From: CAZTAK01 sp964611585 | GTDB lineage: Bacteria > Pseudomonadota > Alphaproteobacteria > SHVP01 | Assembly (NCBI GenBank): GCA_964611585.1 | Contig: CAZTAK010000107.1 | Coordinates: 1 to 5,974 of the forward strand | Length of the DNA: 5,974 nt | Direction: 5' to 3' | In this document: positions 1-5,541 of the stretch, piece by piece | How the letters are laid out: each line of letters begins with the position of its first letter | Numbering within the stretch: the stretch's first letter is position 1 | The notes under the pieces: generated by a model | Seen by the model: the letters and a program-made list of their open reading frames with translations, nothing else | Told to the model about the DNA's origin: nothing | Database searches by the model: none | Position numbers and translations under genes: made by a program

Positions 1-21
1 TCGTCGCTTTCAATGCGACGA
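1..21. repeat. Perfect 7-bp inverted repeat (hairpin) at left edge
   Basis: Bases 1-7 (TCGTCGC) are the exact reverse complement of bases 15-21 (GCGACGA), with a 7-base loop. The stem may continue beyond the window, because it touches the left edge. No T-run follows on the + strand, so it is not a convincing terminator for a forward gene. It could belong to the 3' end of an unseen gene on the left, on either strand. Confidence 0.4.
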
Positions 22-47
22 ACTTCAGAATCACCACACTAATGGTT

Positions 48-80
48 GCCGTAACCCTAAAATCAATTTTGCGTAACGGC
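48..80. repeat. Imperfect 33-base inverted repeat in the leader
   Basis: The segment is symmetric about base 64. Bases 48-52, 54-55, 57 and 59-61 pair with 76-80, 73-74, 71 and 67-69. That gives 11 pairs, with three single mismatches in the 14-base arms. The outer arms read GCCGTAAC (48-55) and GTAACGGC (73-80), which are reverse complements except for one position. It lies 75 bases before the first start codon. It could be an operator for a dimeric regulator or an RNA hairpin. It lacks the GC stem plus T-tail of a factor-independent terminator. Confidence 0.4.
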
Positions 81-144
81 CTTTCTGGAAAATCATACCG
101 CCGGAATAGGTTCCGACACAGCGATGGGCCTGCGCTTTTCTGCC

Positions 145-149
145 GGAGA
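145..149 (+). promoter_or_regulatory. Shine-Dalgarno sequence for the O-methyltransferase gene
   Basis: GGAGA at 145-149 lies 5 bases before the ATG at 155, with a good match to the anti-Shine-Dalgarno sequence. It is the clearest ribosome binding site in the window and supports 155 as the start. Confidence 0.7.
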
Positions 150-154
150 CACTG

Positions 155-835
155 ATGAGTACGATTTCCGATGTCGATGATGACGCCATGTGGGAGACAT
201 TCAATCGCTTCCACTATTTGTGCGATACCCACCGCTTTCAGAAACTGCTGGCCCGGGCCGATCTCGTGCGGCAGGCAGCCGAACTTCCCGGCGATATCGT
301 CGATGCGGGCACGTTCAAAGGGATCAGTACAATACAATTCGCCCACTTCCTGAAAATCTATCAGCCGAACGGGATGGCGCGGGTGGTCAGTTTCGATACG
401 TTCGACGCGGTGTTTCCGCGCGTGCGCGAAGACGAGCGGCAAAGTGCGAACGACCACGGTGCCTTGTTCGAGGAAACCGCGCACCAACAGATCGGTGAAG
501 CCGTGGACCGGCTCGGGCTCGCCAGCCGCGTCGAGATAGTAAGGGGCGACATCACGGAAACCTTTCCGGCGTACCTCGCTGCCCATCCCGGCTTCCGGAT
601 CAACCTTTTGCATTGTGACCTCGACGTTTATCCGGCGACCAAGGCGTTGCTGGAGGCCGCATGGCCGCGCGTTGTAACGAACGGGATCGTCGTTTTCGAT
701 CAATATGCGGTGCGCAATTGGGGCGAATCCGACGCCGCCGATGAATTTTTCGCGACGCTCGACAGGCCTCCTAAACTTCGTGTCGTGCCGGGTGCGCCGA
801 CCCCGACGGCGTTCTGCGTCAAGGGCGCGGCTTAG
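155..835 (+). CDS. TylF/MycF-type SAM-dependent O-methyltransferase
   Basis: This is a 226-residue methyltransferase of the TylF/MycF/NovP family (macrocin O-methyltransferase-like), whose members methylate sugar hydroxyls using S-adenosylmethionine and a divalent metal. The SAM loop is visible at residues 47-58 (DIVDAGTFKGIS, with D50, G52 and G56). The second acidic strand is VVSFDTFD, near residues 77-84. The family hallmark HCDLDVYPATKALLEAAWP spans 153-171 and includes D155 and D157. The strand VVFDQYAVRNWGES spans 179-192. Characterised members usually show DDY at the metal site, and this protein has D182-Q183-Y184. There is no signal peptide or membrane segment, so it should be cytosolic. 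The length is slightly below that of TylF. The start is fixed by GGAGA at 145-149. It stands 116 bases ahead of the nonulosonate genes and in the same direction, so it probably tailors the sugar or a glycan made there. The exact acceptor cannot be read from the sequence. Confidence 0.85.
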   Translation: MSTISDVDDDAMWETFNRFHYLCDTHRFQKLLARADLVRQAAELPGDIVDAGTFKGISTIQFAHFLKIYQPNGMARVVSFDTFDAVFPRVREDERQSANDHGALFEETAHQQIGEAVDRLGLASRVEIVRGDITETFPAYLAAHPGFRINLLHCDLDVYPATKALLEAAWPRVVTNGIVVFDQYAVRNWGESDAADEFFATLDRPPKLRVVPGAPTPTAFCVKGAA

Positions 836-951
836 GAACGCAAGCGCGAGAATTTCACCATAATTGGTTCCGCTCGCTCGGATTTGTTGCTGTTTGCGAC
901 ATGCCGTGGCGGAAGCCGTTCGAATAGAAATAACGATCAAATGAAAATCCG
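836..951. other. Intergenic gap between methyltransferase and fusion gene
   Basis: These 116 bases contain no credible coding frame apart from a four-codon ORF at 941-955. GGAAC (835-839) and GTTCC (867-871) are complementary, but the pairing does not extend inward, so no terminator is called. No convincing sigma-70 promoter was found. The gap may hold an internal promoter for the operon at 952, or simply be an untranslated spacer in one longer transcript. Confidence 0.5.
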
Positions 952-955
952 ATGA
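941..955 (+). other. Four-codon upstream ORF (MKIR) ending on the fusion start
   Basis: ATG at 941 opens a four-codon frame whose TGA stop (953-955) overlaps the ATG at 952 in an ATGA arrangement. The same overlap type is used twice further down this operon. No strong Shine-Dalgarno sequence lies before either ATG. It may be a chance event, or it may deliver ribosomes to 952 by termination-reinitiation. Confidence 0.2.
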
Positions 956-3003
956 GTGTCGCGGCAATCATTCAAGCGCGCATGGGGTCTACCCGCCTGC
1001 CGGGCAAGGTGCTCGAAGACCTCGGAGGGCGCTGCGTTCTCGGCTGGGTGACACGAGCCGCAGCGTCTGTCGCGGGAGTCGATATCGTTGCGGTTGCGAC
1101 GAGCGTTGCCGGCCAGGACGATTCCATCGCCGATTGGTGCGCCGATAACGGGTTTCGCTGCGAAAGAGGGCCGGAAGACGACGTGTTGGCGCGTTATGCG
1201 GCCGCCGCGCGCGCCGTCGACGCGACGACGATCATGCGCTTGACGGGGGACACCCCATTTCTTGACCCGGCCGTCTGCGCGCAGGTGCTTTATCTGCACC
1301 GGCGCAGTAACGCCGATTATACAAGCAACGTCGATCCCGCCCGTTGGCCGGACGGTCTCGACTGCGAGGTTTTCAGCGCAGACGCCCTTTTCACCGCCGA
1401 GATGCTCGCCTTCCGACCGAGCGATCGGGAACATGTCACGCCATACATTCGACACAACCGACCCCGGTTTGCCGTTGCCAGCCTCCCTTGTCCGATACCC
1501 GGTCTCGACGAGGAGCGGTGGGCGTTGGACACGCCGGAAGATCTGGATTTCCTCCGCAGTGTCGCGGGTGGCCTCCGATCCGAAGAATCTCCCGCATACA
1601 TCGAAATCCTGCGAATTCTTGATGCCGAGCCGCATCTTAGGACGATCAATTCGGGCCAAACGCGAAATGACGGATATGCGAAATCGCTTTCCGCCGAACG
1701 CACGGCCGAGCCGATGCAGAAGTCCTTCGACACCTCGACGCAACTGCTGAAACGCACCGAGCGAATCATCCCGCTCGCCTCGCAGACCTTCAGCAAGAGC
1801 CGGGTGCAGTATCCTGTCGGCGCCGCGCCGTTGTTTCTCACGCATGGCGATGGCGGCCGCGTTTGGGATGTCGACGGCAACGAATTCGTCGACATGGTCG
1901 GGGGTCTCCTCTGCCTTACGCTCGGTTATCGTGATCCGGACGTCGACCGGGCGATTGCGGAACAACTCGACGCTGGTATCAGCTTTTCGCTCGCCACTGA
2001 ACGCGAACGCGAGCTCGCGGAACGGCTCATCGAGTTGATCCCTTGTGCGGAAATGGCGCGATTCGGCAAGAACGGCAGTGACGCGACTTCGGCCGCTATA
2101 CGCATTGCGCGCGCCGCGACCGGGCGCGACCGTATCGCGGCCTGCGGCTATCACGGATGGCACGATTGGTATATCGGGTCGACGAGCCGAAACAAGGGTG
2201 TGCCCGCCGCAGTGAGCGCGTTGACGCATTCTGTCCCCTACGACGATCTCGACGCCGTCGACCGCCTGTTCCGCGAGTATCCCGATTCGTTTGCCGCGCT
2301 GATCTTGGAACCGGTCAATGTCGTTGAACCGGCGCCAGGTTATCTCGGCGAATTGCGAGAGCTGGTGCACACCCACGGTGCCCTTTTGGTATTCGACGAA
2401 ATAATTACCGGCTTCCGCCTCGACCTTGGTGGCGCGCAAGCAATGTTCGGCGTCACGCCCGACCTCGCATGCGTCGGCAAGGGCATGGCGAACGGAATGC
2501 CGATTTCGGCCATTGTTGGCCGCGCCGAGCTGATGGCCGAGATGGAAAATATCTTCTTCTCGGGAACTTTCGGCGGCGAGGCCTTGTCGCTTGCCGCCTC
2601 GATCGCCGTGATCGACAAAATGCGGCGCGAACCCGTGATCGAAACATTGTGGCGAAACGGCGAGCAGCTCGGTCGAAGCGTCGATTCGCTGATTATCGGG
2701 CATGGCCTGGAGGACGTAATTCAATTGCGCGGCTGGGCGCCGTGGAAATTGCTTTCGTTCACTGATCACGCCAACGGTTCGGCGCAGGCGGTCAAGACAA
2801 TGCTGATCTACGAACTCGCTGCCCGCGGCGTGCTGAGCCTTGGCAGCCACAATATGTGCTACGCGCATACCCCGGAAGATCTGGAGCGAACCAAGGCGGC
2901 GTATGCCGGTGTATTCGGCGCGATCCGCGACGCGCTCGATTCCGGAAATCTCGATAAAACTCTCAAAGTGCCGGTCATCGAACCGGTATTTCAAGTACGA
3001 TGA
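952..3003 (+). CDS. Bifunctional SpsF-type cytidylyltransferase / class III aminotransferase
   Basis: This 683-residue protein joins two enzymes. Residues 1 to about 254 are an SpsF-type cytidylyltransferase (CMP-Kdo-synthetase-like). The nucleotide-binding start AAIIQARMGSTRLPGKVL spans 4-21, RLTGDTPFLDP spans 96-106 (D100 a likely metal ligand), and RWALDTPEDL spans 189-198. The typical SpsF tail NSGQTRNDGYAKSL ends this half. Its expected role is CMP activation of a nonulosonic acid. Residues from about 255 are a PLP-dependent class III aminotransferase resembling glutamate-1-semialdehyde aminomutase. GSDAT spans 375-379, YHGWHD spans 400-405, FDE spans 481-483 (D482 to the PLP ring nitrogen), GKGMANGMP spans 509-517 (K510 the Schiff-base lysine) and GTFGGE spans 538-543. 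Both active sites look intact and the frame is continuous. An in-frame stop at 931-933 and the family N-terminus fix the start at 952. The aminotransferase substrate is unknown; an amino or keto sugar is inferred from context, so a true GSA role in haem synthesis is unlikely. Confidence 0.88.
   Translation: MSVAAIIQARMGSTRLPGKVLEDLGGRCVLGWVTRAAASVAGVDIVAVATSVAGQDDSIADWCADNGFRCERGPEDDVLARYAAAARAVDATTIMRLTGDTPFLDPAVCAQVLYLHRRSNADYTSNVDPARWPDGLDCEVFSADALFTAEMLAFRPSDREHVTPYIRHNRPRFAVASLPCPIPGLDEERWALDTPEDLDFLRSVAGGLRSEESPAYIEILRILDAEPHLRTINSGQTRNDGYAKSLSAERTAEPMQKSFDTSTQLLKRTERIIPLASQTFSKSRVQYPVGAAPLFLTHGDGGRVWDVDGNEFVDMVGGLLCLTLGYRDPDVDRAIAEQLDAGISFSLATERERELAERLIELIPCAEMARFGKNGSDATSAAIRIARAATGRDRIAACGYHGWHDWYIGSTSRNKGVPAAVSALTHSVPYDDLDAVDRLFREYPDSFAALILEPVNVVEPAPGYLGELRELVHTHGALLVFDEIITGFRLDLGGAQAMFGVTPDLACVGKGMANGMPISAIVGRAELMAEMENIFFSGTFGGEALSLAASIAVIDKMRREPVIETLWRNGEQLGRSVDSLIIGHGLEDVIQLRGWAPWKLLSFTDHANGSAQAVKTMLIYELAARGVLSLGSHNMCYAHTPEDLERTKAAYAGVFGAIRDALDSGNLDKTLKVPVIEPVFQVR
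3000..3003 (+). promoter_or_regulatory. ATGA stop/start overlap, fusion gene to pseG-pseH
   Basis: The TGA ending the preceding gene (3001-3003) overlaps the ATG at 3000 by four bases. No clear Shine-Dalgarno motif precedes it in the 15 bases upstream, so translation of the hydrolase-acetyltransferase probably depends on ribosomes finishing the upstream gene. Confidence 0.6.
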
Positions 3004-4490
3004 CGGCGGATCGCCGGCTTGCGGTTTTCCGTGCAGACGGCGGATCTTCGATCGGCGGCGGTCATATCGTTCGATGCACGGCCCTCGCGAGGGCATTGCG
3101 GCACGCCGGCTGGCGCTGCGGATTGGCCATGAGCGCGGAAACCTTGGCGTATTTTGGAGACTTTTCCGCGGCCTTTTCGGAGACGGTTGTGCTGAGCGGT
3201 GACGAACCGGAGGCGATGGCCGTGCGGTGGCCGGAGGGCTGTGAGCTCATGGTGGTGGATCACTATGACCGCGATAAAACGTTCGAAGTTGCATGCAAGC
3301 CCTGGGCGCGGCGTATTCTTGTACTGGACGATCTCGCCGATCGGCCGCATTGCTGCGACATGTTGCTCGACGGTACGCCCGGCCGGACCATTGCTGCATA
3401 TCGCGGGCGCGTACCCGAAGACTGCCAATTATTGCTTGGTGCCGATTATCTGCCGCTTCGGCCGGACTTCGCGGTACGCCGCCGCCGTCTTCTGCCGCGT
3501 GCGGCCCCGAAAGCGCCCCGGCGGCTCCTGCTATGCCTCGGCGCGGCGCCCGACGAGGACGCGATCTTAGGATTGATCGGCGCGCTGGCCGAATCGGCCC
3601 TGAGCCTGTCGCTCGACGTTGCGATAGGCGCCGTACCGAAAGGTAGCCGGCTGCGGTCGCGCCTCGACGCCATAGGCGGCGGGCTGCATGTGGCTACCGA
3701 TGAAATGGCGCACTTGATCGAAACCGCGGATATCGCGGTCGGCGCGGCTGGTGTGGGCGGTTGGGAGCGCTGTTGCCTGGGATTGCCGTCGATTACGCTT
3801 GTCCTGGCGGAAAACCAGCAACCGAACGCATCTGCGCTCGCGAATTCGGGTGCGGCGCGCGTCATGCCGGCGTCGAGTGGGCCCGAAACCGTCGTCGAAG
3901 CGCTTACCGAGATCATGAACGATCCAGACCTATGGCAACGCATGTCGACCGCCGCGTCTCGCATGTGCGACGGGCTCGGCTTGGCGCGGATTGTCGAACG
4001 GCTTGAGGAGCGGTGTCACGCGAATGACGGCGCGCCGATTCATCTTCGGCCGGCCGGACCTGACGATGCGCTGACGATGCTCGATTGGCAAGGGGACCCG
4101 ACGACGCGCCGATACGCCCGCAATCCGATGCCGCCCGCCAGGGAAGAGCACATGGCTTGGTTCGCGGCTAAGCGCGCCGATCCACGTTGCGTCTTCAATA
4201 TGATAACGCGCGGTGGGAACCCGGCCGGCGTGATCAGATTGGACCGGATGGAATATCCCGACGCCTATGAGGTATCGGTGCTGGTCGCGCCCGAACATCG
4301 CCGCGCCGGCATCAGCCGCGCCGCGCTCGACCTGATCCGGCGGCTCGTACCGGACGCCGATTTGTGGGCGTATGTCAAACCGGAAAACGATGCAAGCCTC
4401 GCCCTGTTCCGAGCCGCTTCATACACGAAGACGGACCGGTGCGACTGGTATGTTCACCACGCGGCAACGGACGGCAATCATGGCCGATAG
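3000..4490 (+). CDS. pseG: PseG-type UDP-sugar hydrolase fused to PseH-type N-acetyltransferase
   Basis: This 496-residue protein carries two pathway steps. Residues 1 to about 335 resemble PseG/SpsG, a GT-B-fold hydrolase that cleaves UDP from the diacetamido-trideoxy hexose. FRADGGSSIGGGHIVRC spans 10-26, with H22 matching the catalytic histidine of the GxGHxxR motif. VDHYDRD lies near residue 85, LDDLADRPHCCDMLLD near 110-125, and the UDP-binding stretch GVGGWERCCLGLPS near 250-264 is followed by ENQ. Residues about 347-488 are a GNAT acetyltransferase of the PseH/RimJ sort. It opens with IHLRPAGPDDA, continues through EEHMAWF, and has the acetyl-CoA loop VAPEHRRAGIS (429-439) and PENDASLALFRAASY (461-475). 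The GNAT half would N-acetylate the nucleotide sugar at its newly added amine just before PseG acts, so the fusion joins consecutive reactions. Residues about 336-346 are a short linker. Both halves look complete. The start is coupled to the upstream stop, and the 3' end overlaps pseI by 11 bases. The exact sugar isomer is not decided. Confidence 0.88.
   Translation: MTADRRLAVFRADGGSSIGGGHIVRCTALARALRHAGWRCGLAMSAETLAYFGDFSAAFSETVVLSGDEPEAMAVRWPEGCELMVVDHYDRDKTFEVACKPWARRILVLDDLADRPHCCDMLLDGTPGRTIAAYRGRVPEDCQLLLGADYLPLRPDFAVRRRRLLPRAAPKAPRRLLLCLGAAPDEDAILGLIGALAESALSLSLDVAIGAVPKGSRLRSRLDAIGGGLHVATDEMAHLIETADIAVGAAGVGGWERCCLGLPSITLVLAENQQPNASALANSGAARVMPASSGPETVVEALTEIMNDPDLWQRMSTAASRMCDGLGLARIVERLEERCHANDGAPIHLRPAGPDDALTMLDWQGDPTTRRYARNPMPPAREEHMAWFAAKRADPRCVFNMITRGGNPAGVIRLDRMEYPDAYEVSVLVAPEHRRAGISRAALDLIRRLVPDADLWAYVKPENDASLALFRAASYTKTDRCDWYVHHAATDGNHGR
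4468..4472 (+). promoter_or_regulatory. Weak Shine-Dalgarno sequence for pseI
   Basis: ACGGA at 4468-4472, inside the end of the upstream gene, sits 7 bases before the ATG at 4480. It is weak, but it supports 4480 over the in-frame ATGs at 4372, 4390 and 4450. Confidence 0.35.
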
Positions 4491-5541
4491 CCTGAAGATA
4501 GCGGGACGGCGCATCGCCGCCGACGCGCCGCCCTACGTGATTGCGGAGCTGTCCGGCAATCACAACGGCGACATCAACCGCGCCTATGCCATCATGGAAG
4601 CAGCGCAGGCGGCGGGCGCGGATGCGGTCAAACTCCAAACCTATACCGCCGATACGATCACAATCGATCACGATGGGCCGGGGTTCACGATCGAGGGCGG
4701 TCTCTGGGACGGCCGCACCCTGCACGAGCTTTACCAGGAGGCGCATACGCCTTGGGCGTGGCATGCGGACCTGTTTGCCAAGGGCCGCGAGCTCGGCATC
4801 ACGGTGTTTTCCTCGCCTTTCGATCATACGGCGGTCGATTTTCTGGAAAACCTTGATGCGCCCGCCTACAAAGTCGCCAGTTTCGAAATTATCGATCTGC
4901 CGCTCGTCGAACGGATGGCGGCAACCGGCAAGCCGCTGATTATTTCGACCGGGATGGCGAATTTGGAGGAGATCGGTGAAGCCGTCGAAACCGCTCGGTC
5001 TTGCGGCAGTGGCGACATTGTCCTGCTGCACTGTGTCAGCAGCTATCCGGCGCCCGCAGAGGACAGCAACCTTCTGACCATTCCTGATTTGGCGGCGCGG
5101 TTTTCAGTCGTAGCTGGGCTGTCCGATCACACTTTGGGACTGGCGGTACCGATTGCGGCGGTCTCGCTTGGTGCCGCTGTGATCGAAAAGCATGTGACGC
5201 TCGACCGGGCCGCCGGCGGACCCGACGCGGCCTTCTCGCTTGAGACCGACGAGCTTAAGGATTTGGTCGCGGGAATTCGCACCGCGTGGGACGCGTGTGG
5301 TGCGGCGGGGTACGACCGGCAGGCGAGCGAGCGCGGGAATGTGATCTTTCGCAGGTCGCTTTATATCGTCCAGGACATCGCGGCCGGCGAGACCTTTACG
5401 CCTAGCAATGTAAGGTCAATCCGTCCCGGCTTCGGGCTGGCCCCGAAATATTTGCCGCAGGTGCTCGGCCGCCGCGCAGCCCGGAACCTTAAGCGCGGCG
5501 AACCGCTTGACGATTCGATGGTGGTGGAACAAAGCGAATGA
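4480..5541 (+). CDS. pseI: Pseudaminate synthase-like NeuB-family nonulosonate synthase
   Basis: This 353-residue enzyme (Campylobacter PseI is of similar size) would condense phosphoenolpyruvate with the free hexose released by PseG to form the nine-carbon acid. It has a NeuB TIM barrel plus a C-terminal SAF (antifreeze-like) domain. AELSGNHNGD spans 22-31, with H28 a likely metal ligand. DAVKLQTYTADTITID follows, then FSSPFDHTAVDFL, PAYKVASFEI, KPLIISTGMA and LSDHTLG. IEKHVTLDR spans 235-243 (H238 the second metal histidine). The SAF part (about 291-350) starts FRRSLY and contains VRSIRPGFGL. The SGNHN and SIRPGFGL wording fits PseI better than sialate NeuB. A longer frame begins at 4372, but its extra 36 residues are unlike the family and lie wholly inside the upstream gene. 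The start at 4480 gives the usual N-terminus and an 11-base overlap. The product could be pseudaminate or an isomer, since the precursor enzymes are absent here. Confidence 0.9.
   Translation: MADSLKIAGRRIAADAPPYVIAELSGNHNGDINRAYAIMEAAQAAGADAVKLQTYTADTITIDHDGPGFTIEGGLWDGRTLHELYQEAHTPWAWHADLFAKGRELGITVFSSPFDHTAVDFLENLDAPAYKVASFEIIDLPLVERMAATGKPLIISTGMANLEEIGEAVETARSCGSGDIVLLHCVSSYPAPAEDSNLLTIPDLAARFSVVAGLSDHTLGLAVPIAAVSLGAAVIEKHVTLDRAAGGPDAAFSLETDELKDLVAGIRTAWDACGAAGYDRQASERGNVIFRRSLYIVQDIAAGETFTPSNVRSIRPGFGLAPKYLPQVLGRRAARNLKRGEPLDDSMVVEQSE
5523..5528 (+). promoter_or_regulatory. Weak Shine-Dalgarno sequence for the sulfotransferase gene
   Basis: GGTGGA at 5523-5528, inside the end of pseI, lies 9 bases before the ATG at 5538. 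Together with the ATGA overlap at 5538-5541 it supports this start. Confidence 0.35.

Larger units (their letters stand above)
1..154. other. Non-coding leader before the methyltransferase gene
   Basis: This stretch is visibly richer in A+T than the genes that follow. The only frames open across it use codons atypical of the neighbouring genes. It holds two inverted repeats (1-21 and 48-80) and a ribosome binding site (145-149). It probably contains the promoter of the 155-835 gene. I looked for -35/-10 pairs and found only weak matches (for example TTGCGT at 69-74 with no good -10 box), so no promoter is called. Confidence 0.5.

Noticed and set aside
3..155. Frame open from the left edge to a TGA that overlaps the ATG at 155
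   Set aside because: The peptide has no recognisable pattern and uses codons (AGA, CTA, TCA) unlike the neighbours. The region is AT-richer and contains inverted repeats, so it looks non-coding.
835..871. Possible terminator after the methyltransferase gene
   Set aside because: Only five outer bases pair (835-839 with 867-871). The inner sequence does not extend the stem and no T-run follows.
907..922. Sigma-54-like TGGC motif in the gap before the fusion gene
   Set aside because: The GC dinucleotide of the -12 element is missing at the required spacing.
948..955. TCCGATGA, resembling a flagellar sigma-28 -10 box
   Set aside because: It overlaps the start codon at 952, and no -35 match lies at the right spacing.
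1317..1895. 192-codon minus-strand open frame across the fusion junction
   Set aside because: The product is serine- and arginine-rich with no family match, and it opposes well-conserved sense motifs.
1714..3003. Separate aminotransferase gene starting at the internal ATG (M255)
   Set aside because: The frame runs uninterrupted from 952 and there is no stop between the domains, so one fused protein is the simplest reading. An internal start producing a second, shorter form cannot be fully excluded.
937..3096. 719-codon open frame on the minus strand, longer than the sense gene it opposes
   Set aside because: It lies antisense to the SpsF-aminotransferase gene. Its product is rich in Arg and His with no recognisable family. 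The sense strand has two full sets of catalytic motifs. It is a shadow caused by GC-rich codon structure.
4372..4479. N-terminal extension of pseI from ATG 4372
   Set aside because: The extra 36 residues lie wholly within the acetyltransferase coding region and do not resemble the family N-terminus. The start at 4480 gives the expected length and a weak ribosome site.
4375..5031. 218-codon minus-strand open frame opposite pseI
   Set aside because: It is a shadow of pseI and the end of the upstream gene. Its composition is arginine-rich, no domain can be recognised, and no credible ribosome site was seen.
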